From Caldifarciminota bacterium (lineage in GTDB: Bacteria; Hydrothermota; Hydrothermia; B15-G9; WFZT01), in assembly GCA_026991055.1 (NCBI GenBank), contig JALXCE010000300.1:1-11918 (forward strand): DNA of 11,918 nucleotides, given 5' to 3'. Of the stretch, positions 6,291 to 11,918 are shown piece after piece. The number at the start of each line of letters is the position of its first letter. The stretch's first letter is position 1. The notes beneath the pieces are model-generated. The model was not told the origin of the DNA. It did no database searches and worked only from the letters and a program-made list of their open reading frames with translations. The position numbers were made by a program, and so were the translations under genes.

Positions 6291-6334
6291 ATGAAGACCC
6301 TCACCCCAGCCCTCTCCCGCTTCGCGGGAGAGGG
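6291..6334 (-). repeat. REP-like palindromic element, copy 3
   Basis: CCCTCTCCCGC (6310-6320) and GCGGGAGAGGG (6324-6334) form a perfect 11-bp stem with loop TTC, which is GAA on the minus strand. On that strand the right arm runs into GGCTGGGGTGAGGG and then TCTTCAT, matching the tail of the copy at 345-396 in GGTGAGGG. Orientation is opposite to that copy. CCCTCACCCC-type palindromes of this look occur in many bacterial genomes as dispersed intergenic repeats. Confidence 0.7.
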
Positions 6335-6370
6335 TGATTCTCAGATTTTTGATTAAAATTTTCTCAGTTG

Positions 6371-6422
6371 ATGCCCCCCCACCTGAATCCTCCCCCCGCA
6401 GGGAATTTATGCGGGGGGAGGA
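6371..6422 (-). repeat. REP-like palindromic element, copy 4
   Basis: Bases 6388-6400 and 6410-6422 form a perfect 13-bp stem, with the core CCTCCCCCCGCA pairing with TGCGGGGGGAGG. On the minus strand the hairpin contains CCCCGCATAAATT, also present at 345-396, and is followed by GGATTCAGGTGGGGGG and GCAT. It lies about 54 bp past the RND stop codon. No U-tract follows in the direction of the efflux message, so it may protect the 3' end rather than terminate transcription. Confidence 0.7.
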
Positions 6423-6475
6423 AAATTTTGTCTATGGATTGAAGAAAAATTATATATCTACGTCACTCTTTCATT

Positions 6476-9400
6476 TTATCCCTTCTTCCTTCTCTCCGGA
6501 TGGCGGATTCCTTCGAAAATGGTGAATACTGTTGGAATCAGATAAAGGGTCAGGAAAGTCGTTGTCAGCAATCCACCTATCACGGCTATGGCCATTGGGG
6601 CACGCATCTCTGAACCCTCCGAATGACTTAATGCCATGGGCAGCATTCCAAATATAGTAGTCAACGCCGTTATCAGGATGGGTCTCAACCTTATGGAGGC
6701 TCCCTCAATCACCGCTTCAAATCTATCTAATCCCTTTGCCATGAGCTGACGAATGAAATCAATCATCACTATTGCATTGTTTACCGCAATTCCAGAAAGG
6801 ATTAGTGTTCCCATTAAGGACGGCACAGAGATTGTTGTATGTGTCAGGAAGAGCAAGAGGATTACCCCGATTATGGCAAGTGGCAGGGTAAACATTATTA
6901 TAAACGGGTCTTTGAAAGATTCAAACTGAGCTGCCATGACCATATAAATCAAAAGCACTGCTGCAATCAACGCGAAAATCATATCCTTGATCATCTCTTT
7001 GATCTGCTCGAACTCGCCGCCCATACTCATTGTGATACCCTGCGGCATCGAGAGATTCTTCAATTTTTTCTTTATGTCAAGGCTCACCTGACCAACGCTC
7101 CGACCTTGCACGTCAGCAAGAACTGAGATTAGCCTGCTCTGCTTCTCCCTGTCAATTTTGATGGGACCAAGAGCGTAATAAACATGTGCCACTTCCCTCA
7201 GGGGAATGATGGTACCTGTTGGCGTTTTTAGAGGGATAGAGAGTAACTTCTCAATGTTATCCCGCTCATTTTCAGGATAAATTACGCGAACATCAATTTC
7301 CTCGCCCTTTTCGCGGAATCTCGTGGCAACTTTACCCAGCATTGCCGCATTGATCTCTTTCTCAACCTGATAGGGTGTGAGACCGTAGGTCATAGCCTTT
7401 GTATTGTCTATCTTTATCCTGATCTCTGGCTTTGCCTGGACAAGAGAAAGCTCTGGTCTCGTGACCCCCGGGACGCCTTTTATCATGTTTAAAATCCTTC
7501 CAGCAATGTCACGCATAGCATCGAGGTCCTGGCCGTATATCTTGATCTGGATTGGTTTTGCAGAGCCACCCATGAACATCATTCTCGTGAAATCTACAGC
7601 AGTCACCTTGGCACCACGATACTTCGGTATGTTGTCCAGAAGCAGCTCTACGTTTTTATAAGAGGGCAACTTCCTCTCCTTTAGCGGGACAAAAGACAGG
7701 AATATTGAGGCTGTGTTTACACCACTCTCTCCAAAGAACGAAATTGTCTGCTCACTTCCCTCTGTTTCGCCAACAATAGCTGAAACAAGCTTCACATCCG
7801 GCAATTTTCTTGCCTCCTCCTCTATAACTTTGACGTAGTTGTTCGTCTCCTCGAGGTTTGTGCCAGGCGGTAGTGAAACGTGAATCATCGCAAACTCACG
7901 GTTCATCTGGGGCATAAATTCGAGTCCTAATTTTGGAATCAGCGCAAGACTGCCGAAGAAGAGAAGTGTCATGACAGAGACAGTTAAAACTCGGTGCTTC
8001 AGTACCCATGAAAGTGTAGACTTATAGAAATTTTTGAATGGTTCAAACCAGGTGCTTCCAAATGCTTTACCGTACTCCTCCCTGTGCCTTTCCTTTAAAA
8101 ATACTCTTGCCAGCATGGGAATAATTGTTATTGCTACAAAAAGTGAAGCAAGGATTGTAGAACTCACAGTAACTGCAAGCTGCTTCGTAAGTTTGCCGAC
8201 AAGCTCTCCGATATAAATCAGGGGCAGGAAGACAATGATGTTTGTAAATGTTGATGCGGAGATTGCGGAAACGACCTCCTCAGTGCCGGTGATAGCCGAA
8301 TCGAATTTGTTCTCCCCCATTTCAAGGTGTCGGAATATGTTTTCGATAACCACCACTGCATTATCCACCAGGAGGCCGACGCCGAGGGCTATTCCTCCCA
8401 TGGTCATCAGGTTGAGCGTATATCTGGCGAAATAAATTACGATGAATGTGATAATGACGGATAGTGGAATAGCGAGTGAAATAATCAAAGTGGGTCTCAG
8501 GTTTCTCAGGAAGAAGAGTATCATTAAAGCGGCAAGAAGTGCTCCGACAATTGCGTTGTTTGAAGTCCTATTTATCACACGTTTGACAATCTTAGACTGG
8601 TCAAAGGCCACTTCAAATTTGATCTCCGGGAAATCCTCTCTTATGCGTTGAATCTCCTTTTTTACACGCTCTGCTACGACCACAGTATTTGTCCCCGATT
8701 GCTTCATGATATCAATAAAAGCAGTCGGACGCCCGTTTACCCTGAAATACCCCCTTTTCTCTTTGTAAGTATCGATTACACGCGCTACATCCCTGAGGTA
8801 AACCGGAGTGTGTCCCGGAGTCTCTCCCACAATGATATTGTTGATTTCGTCTATATTCTTGAACTCTCCAACTGCCCTTATGAGATACTCTTTGGAGCCT
8901 TCGACGAGATGTCCGGAGGGCATGTTGAGGTTATGACTTCTCAGAATGTTCACAACCTGCATCGTGGAGATCCCGTACTGGGCGAGTTTTTCAGGATCAG
9001 TTTCCACCCATATTTCTCTAACCCTGCCACCGTAGGGAATTACTGAGGCAACGCCATCGATCCTCTCGAGCCGGTTTTTGACCTGCTTGTCCAGTATTTT
9101 TCTCACCTGCACGGCGGAAAGTTTGTCGCTATAAACGTAGTACTCCATTATGGGCATAGAGGACATATCAAATTTCATTACCAGTGGCTTTGATGCATCT
9201 TCCGGAAGATAGCCCTCTATCAAACCGATCTTATCCCTCACATCCTGCGCTGCAAAGTCGAGGTTTTTGTTCCAGCTGAATTCCACTGTAACAAGCGAAA
9301 CACCTTCAAAGGAGGATGATGTGACCTTTTTAACACCGTTGATGGTTGAAACTGCCTCTTCGATGGGCTTTGTAATGAGCTCTTCGATGTCTTCGGGAGC

Positions 9401-9556
9401 CACACCGGGATAGGTAGTAACAATACTAACCGAAGGATAATTGAGCTCGGGGAAAAGATCGAGTCCGAGTTTGGTGAATGAAACAAACCCGAGCACCACC
9501 AGTATGCCAATAAGCATGGTGATGGCTATTGGGCGGCGAACAGAAAATCGAATCAT
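6476..9556 (-). CDS. RND-family efflux pump, inner-membrane permease (AcrB-like)
   Basis: A 1026-residue, full-length RND transporter expected to work as a proton-driven trimer. The N-terminal helix (about 9-29) is followed by a periplasmic porter domain (LGLDLFPELNYPSVSI), helices at about 335-485, a second porter domain (about 545-855) and helices at about 857-1015, the usual duplicated 12-TM plan. Proton-relay positions differ from AcrB: VDNAVVVIEN has Asp398 then Asn399 where AcrB has Asp-Asp, and NNAIV (926-930) lacks the AcrB Lys; RLRPI (956-960) keeps the Arg. This pattern is seen in SwrC-like members. Heavy-metal type is less likely but substrate is unknown. GGGTGAG inside the upstream gene precedes the ATG, with an ATGA overlap. 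Confidence 0.96.
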   Translation of the reverse strand: MIRFSVRRPIAITMLIGILVVLGFVSFTKLGLDLFPELNYPSVSIVTTYPGVAPEDIEELITKPIEEAVSTINGVKKVTSSSFEGVSLVTVEFSWNKNLDFAAQDVRDKIGLIEGYLPEDASKPLVMKFDMSSMPIMEYYVYSDKLSAVQVRKILDKQVKNRLERIDGVASVIPYGGRVREIWVETDPEKLAQYGISTMQVVNILRSHNLNMPSGHLVEGSKEYLIRAVGEFKNIDEINNIIVGETPGHTPVYLRDVARVIDTYKEKRGYFRVNGRPTAFIDIMKQSGTNTVVVAERVKKEIQRIREDFPEIKFEVAFDQSKIVKRVINRTSNNAIVGALLAALMILFFLRNLRPTLIISLAIPLSVIITFIVIYFARYTLNLMTMGGIALGVGLLVDNAVVVIENIFRHLEMGENKFDSAITGTEEVVSAISASTFTNIIVFLPLIYIGELVGKLTKQLAVTVSSTILASLFVAITIIPMLARVFLKERHREEYGKAFGSTWFEPFKNFYKSTLSWVLKHRVLTVSVMTLLFFGSLALIPKLGLEFMPQMNREFAMIHVSLPPGTNLEETNNYVKVIEEEARKLPDVKLVSAIVGETEGSEQTISFFGESGVNTASIFLSFVPLKERKLPSYKNVELLLDNIPKYRGAKVTAVDFTRMMFMGGSAKPIQIKIYGQDLDAMRDIAGRILNMIKGVPGVTRPELSLVQAKPEIRIKIDNTKAMTYGLTPYQVEKEINAAMLGKVATRFREKGEEIDVRVIYPENERDNIEKLLSIPLKTPTGTIIPLREVAHVYYALGPIKIDREKQSRLISVLADVQGRSVGQVSLDIKKKLKNLSMPQGITMSMGGEFEQIKEMIKDMIFALIAAVLLIYMVMAAQFESFKDPFIIMFTLPLAIIGVILLLFLTHTTISVPSLMGTLILSGIAVNNAIVMIDFIRQLMAKGLDRFEAVIEGASIRLRPILITALTTIFGMLPMALSHSEGSEMRAPMAIAVIGGLLTTTFLTLYLIPTVFTIFEGIRHPERRKKG

Positions 9557-10416
9557 TTTATCTCACCCCCAATTTCCACGGGTTGACCATCGCTCAAACC
9601 AGCAGCACCGAGTGTGATTACAGTGTCTCCTTCTGCAATACCTGACTTAATCTCCACATATTTGCCTGACTTTATGCCAATTTCTACGTTTTTCTTGTGA
9701 GCAATCCCACCAGATACTTTGAAAACCACATACTGATTGCCCTCTTTGACAAGTGCTGAAAGTGGAACGATGAGGGTGTTCTTACTCTCCTCCTTAGCGA
9801 TGAATGCTCCTACAAGCATCCCGGGCTTGAGAATGCGTTGCCATTTCCCTGTTGGTTTTATGTAAACTTTGGCCTCTCTGGTTTTCATATCGATTGCTGG
9901 AGAAATCTCACTCACAACTCCCTTTAGCGTATCCCTGGCAACCGTAATGAGAGCACTTTTGCCTGTTTTAATGAATGAGAGATCACTCTGGGGAATATAG
10001 ACTTCGATCTTGAGGCTGTTGGGGTCGACAATATACATGAGGGGCACCTGCTGGGCTACCATCTGTCCGGGCTTAACGTAGACGAATCCCACGATCCCAT
10101 CAATTGTGGATTTAACCTTAAGAGGTTTGTACTCCAGTCCAGGTATATCTCGCTTTATTAAAGCCACAACCTGGTCTTTTCTGACATGATCTCCCTCTTT
10201 TACCTTTACAGCCATGACCTTTCCCGGAAGATCAGGGTAAATCAGTGCCTCGCGATCACTTGTTACCATTCCGTAGTAGATGTACCTAACCGCTATATCA
10301 CCCTTTTTCACAATTGAGACCTTAACAAGTGCCTTTGCCTTCTCGATGGTTACTTTATCTTTAGGTGCTGCAAAGACTGAGCTAAAGATGAAAAAGGCAA
10401 TAATAAATTTCTTCAT
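9553..10416 (-). CDS. Efflux periplasmic adaptor (membrane-fusion protein) lacking the alpha-hairpin
   Basis: A 287-residue HlyD/AcrA-family adaptor linking the RND pump to the outer-membrane channel. A signal peptide (MKKFIIAFFIFSSVFA, likely cut after residue 16) is followed by the first lipoyl half at about 56-90, the second at about 99-131 (STIDGIVGFVYVKPGQ), a beta-barrel at about 134-205 and a membrane-proximal domain at about 212-285. No lipobox is present. Only about ten residues separate the lipoyl halves, where most adaptors carry a long coiled-coil hairpin; Borrelia BesA is a known hairpin-less case. I chose ATG 10416 over an in-frame ATG at 10431 because AGGAGG lies six bases before it and falls inside the longer reading. 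The gap to the TolC stop is 11 bp. Confidence 0.93.
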   Translation of the reverse strand: MKKFIIAFFIFSSVFAAPKDKVTIEKAKALVKVSIVKKGDIAVRYIYYGMVTSDREALIYPDLPGKVMAVKVKEGDHVRKDQVVALIKRDIPGLEYKPLKVKSTIDGIVGFVYVKPGQMVAQQVPLMYIVDPNSLKIEVYIPQSDLSFIKTGKSALITVARDTLKGVVSEISPAIDMKTREAKVYIKPTGKWQRILKPGMLVGAFIAKEESKNTLIVPLSALVKEGNQYVVFKVSGGIAHKKNVEIGIKSGKYVEIKSGIAEGDTVITLGAAGLSDGQPVEIGGEIK

Positions 10417-10427
10417 GGCTATCCTCC

Positions 10428-11774
10428 TCATTGAGTTTTTGAAAGACCTCCCCTCACAGCATAGTAAAGTCTTGTGAGGGCGATTTGATAATTGGCTAAA
10501 GTTTTAAGATAGTTCAGTCTTGCCTGAGCATATTGGACCTGTGCATTTATGACATCGAGGGATGTTACGTATCCCTCCTTGTATTGGGTTTCAGCAAGTT
10601 CGTAGGCCCTTTTTGCCAATTCGAGGTTGGCCTTCTGGGCCTTGAGGGTTTTCTCCAGAGTTTTTGCATTTGTGTAATATGAACGAATGGCGAGGGCTAT
10701 GCCTTCTTCCATGCTCTGGAGTGTGAAATTGAGGCTTTTGAGCTGATACCGCAATTTGGAAACCGAGGCCTTGTTAGCACCTCCGTCAAATATGTTCCAC
10801 TGAAGTCCCAGAGTGAAGGTCCACATGCCGTGCCATTCGTTTTGTGTACCAAAGGGTTTCTGATACTTGTATGCCCAGTTGTAAAAGACAGTGGGTAAAT
10901 TTTTCCGTTTCTGGATATCGATAGACTTTTTGAGGATGTCGAGGTTTTTCTTGAAGAGCGTGATGTCTGAGTGGTAATGCATAGCTTCTTTTATTAAAGA
11001 GTCCTGAGAGACCGTTAGAGCAGTAAATCTGAGAGTATCAGTAAGAACTATCGGGACACTGTCTGGAATACCGAGAAGATTCTTAAAGGCATCCTCGGCG
11101 ATTTTTATCTGCCCCTCGGCCTGAAGAATCTGTGGCTCAACATTTTTTAGCTGGACTTCTGCTCGAAGAAGCTCAAAATCGCTGGCGTAGCCTGCTTCAA
11201 ATCTTTGCTTTGTCGATTTGTAATTGTCTTCAAGTTCTTTTTTCACCTGGTGTAAAAGGTCCAGTGAATTCCGGGCGAGGAGTAGCTGGAAGTAGCTTTC
11301 CTTAACCTGCTCCTCTATTTTTAGCTTTTCTGATTTGAGCTCGAGCTCCTTCGCCTTAAGATTTTCGAAGCTCAGTTTGTAGGATTTCCTGAGGATTCCC
11401 CATGTGAAGATAGGCTGAGATATCGAGAGTGAGAGTCCGTAATTGTTGTAGTAGGTGGTCTGAAAGTCGCTAAATTCCGGGACTATCATGTAGGGCATCT
11501 GCGGATTACCTGTGGGTACGAGCCGGAATCCAGAAAGCATTTTTGTTTTTTGAACCTCTCCGAGTCTCGTATAGGTTGCCTGACCCGTGATAGATGGGTA
11601 GAATGCGCTTCTCGCTTTCAGGATATCGGCTTTTGCCATCCAGATTTCCTGTTCCTTTGCCCTGAGAGATAGGTTATTCTGGAGGGCAATCGAAACTGCC
11701 TTCTCCAGACTGAGATAAAGAGTATCCCCGGCCGGTTGTTGTAATGCCAGTAAAAACAGCATCAATAGTCTCAT
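10428..11774 (-). CDS. TolC-family outer-membrane efflux channel
   Basis: A 448-residue outer-membrane efflux protein that should trimerise into a beta-barrel plus periplasmic alpha-barrel tunnel. The N-terminus (MRLLMLFLLALQQPAG) is a signal peptide. Two OEP repeats follow, at about 20-230 and 250-440, each rich in long amphipathic helices. The first starts with LSLEKAVSIALQNNLSL, the classical start of the family, and the second ends with the YKEGYVTSLDVINAQ motif. Length is normal. It has no lipobox, unlike OprM-type channels. AAGGAGGG lies about ten bases before the ATG. The ATG overlaps the stop of the upstream regulator (ATGA). With the adaptor and pump it completes a tripartite exporter. 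Confidence 0.95.
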   Translation of the reverse strand: MRLLMLFLLALQQPAGDTLYLSLEKAVSIALQNNLSLRAKEQEIWMAKADILKARSAFYPSITGQATYTRLGEVQKTKMLSGFRLVPTGNPQMPYMIVPEFSDFQTTYYNNYGLSLSISQPIFTWGILRKSYKLSFENLKAKELELKSEKLKIEEQVKESYFQLLLARNSLDLLHQVKKELEDNYKSTKQRFEAGYASDFELLRAEVQLKNVEPQILQAEGQIKIAEDAFKNLLGIPDSVPIVLTDTLRFTALTVSQDSLIKEAMHYHSDITLFKKNLDILKKSIDIQKRKNLPTVFYNWAYKYQKPFGTQNEWHGMWTFTLGLQWNIFDGGANKASVSKLRYQLKSLNFTLQSMEEGIALAIRSYYTNAKTLEKTLKAQKANLELAKRAYELAETQYKEGYVTSLDVINAQVQYAQARLNYLKTLANYQIALTRLYYAVRGGLSKTQ

Positions 11775-11918
11775 ATTTTTACACCCTCCTTTAGCGCTCC
11801 TCTCATAAATATGTCAAAGGCTTTGTCTGGAAGAGTTTTAAGACTTTTCCCATCCTCAATGCCGAAGAAGATGAATTTTTCCATAATTCCGGCAAGAGCA
11901 AGGGAAAGGTCCCAGGGA
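11771..11918 (-). CDS. Probable TetR-family regulator, C-terminal 48 residues (partial)
   Basis: Only the 3' end is inside the window; the reading frame enters from the right edge and ends at TGA (11773-11771), overlapping the TolC ATG by four bases. The visible peptide begins PWDLSLALAGIMEKFIFFGI and ends in KAFDIFMRGALKEGVKI. A helix of this kind followed by an (A/D)xFxxG-type end is typical of the ligand-binding C-terminus of TetR regulators, and tetR genes commonly head RND efflux operons as local repressors. The DNA-binding domain is outside the window, so this is inferred from a short tail and context. It would probably control itself and the three efflux genes from a promoter to the right. 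Confidence 0.55.
   Translation of the reverse strand, partial: PWDLSLALAGIMEKFIFFGIEDGKSLKTLPDKAFDIFMRGALKEGVKI

Larger units (their letters stand above)
5988..6475. other. Non-coding region, 488 bp, dense in palindromes
   Basis: This stretch lies between the end of the RND gene and the start of the small SdhE-like gene, both leftward, so it must hold the 3' end of the efflux message and the promoter of the lpxB operon. At least five separate hairpins lie between 6029 and 6422. A TACATT box at 6004-5999 on the minus strand could be a -10 for the lpxB operon, with a very short leader, but no matching -35 was found. I found no credible gene here. Confidence 0.6.

Noticed and set aside
6029..6422. 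Intrinsic terminators
   Set aside because: All the stems are strong, but none is followed by a T-run on either strand, and their shared tails fit a repeat family better.
6029..6422. CRISPR-like array of short palindromes
   Set aside because: The units differ in stem length, orientation and spacing, there are no regular spacers and no cas genes are present.
6334..6525. Open reading frame of 63 codons on the plus strand across the palindromes
   Set aside because: It begins at a hairpin, runs through another and enters the RND 3' end antisense; the peptide is explained by repeat sequence.
8648..9046. Open reading frame of 132 codons on the plus strand
   Set aside because: It lies wholly antisense to the RND pump gene, has no ribosome binding site and a protein of low-complexity, shadow-like composition.
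10417..10431. Upstream ATG extending the adaptor by five residues
   Set aside because: The codons after it are the ribosome binding site (AGGAGG) of the ATG at 10416, and the shorter form gives a cleaner signal peptide.

Overview
The window looks like chromosomal DNA of a Gram-negative (diderm) bacterium of moderate GC, probably from a little-studied, possibly thermophilic lineage. The diderm reading rests on LpxB (lipid A synthesis), a TolC-type outer-membrane channel and an RND pump. A lineage outside the well-known phyla is suggested by an archaeal/thermophile-type bifunctional phosphoglucose/phosphomannose isomerase, an Af1521-like macro protein and many Lys/Glu-rich proteins, but the taxon cannot be named from sequence reading alone. 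No CRISPR array, tRNA, rRNA, insertion sequence or phage gene was seen.

Layout from left to right. (1) Bases 1-31 are the first codons of a leftward gene. It has a strong ribosome binding site and a perfect 11-bp hairpin in its leader. (2) Bases 32-503 are non-coding and hold a REP-like palindrome (345-396) and a hairpin behind the macro gene. (3) A leftward macro-domain gene (504-1058) diverges, across about 50 bp, from a rightward pair: a PspC-domain membrane protein (1111-1491) and a lipoprotein (1488-2099), overlapping by ATGA. (4) A tight leftward operon runs 5987 to 2083: a small SdhE-like protein, lpxB, the PGI/PMI isomerase, a sugar-nucleotide transferase and a Maf pyrophosphatase. 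Every junction is an ATGA overlap or a 2-bp gap. The Maf gene converges on the lipoprotein gene with a 17-bp overlap. (5) Bases 5988-6475 are non-coding and packed with palindromes. (6) A leftward efflux operon fills the rest: the 3' end of a probable TetR regulator, a TolC-like channel, a membrane-fusion protein and an RND pump.

How the genes fit together. The 5987-2083 operon serves envelope carbohydrate chemistry: lipid A disaccharide synthesis, interconversion of glucose-6-P, fructose-6-P and mannose-6-P, NDP-sugar synthesis, and Maf-type cleaning of odd dTTP/UTP-like nucleotides. The right-hand operon is a complete tripartite drug or metabolite exporter with a probable local repressor. 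Its adaptor is unusual in lacking the alpha-helical hairpin between its lipoyl halves.

The least expected signal is non-coding: a family of palindromes with a conserved one-sided tail (consensus near GGATTCAGGTGAGGGG). Three copies lie in 6144-6422, and one lies 6 kb away at 345-396 in the opposite orientation. Several hairpins in the cluster are capped by GCGAAGC, known as an exceptionally stable DNA mini-hairpin. None is followed by a T-run, so they look like REP-type elements rather than terminators. No wholly new protein system is evident.
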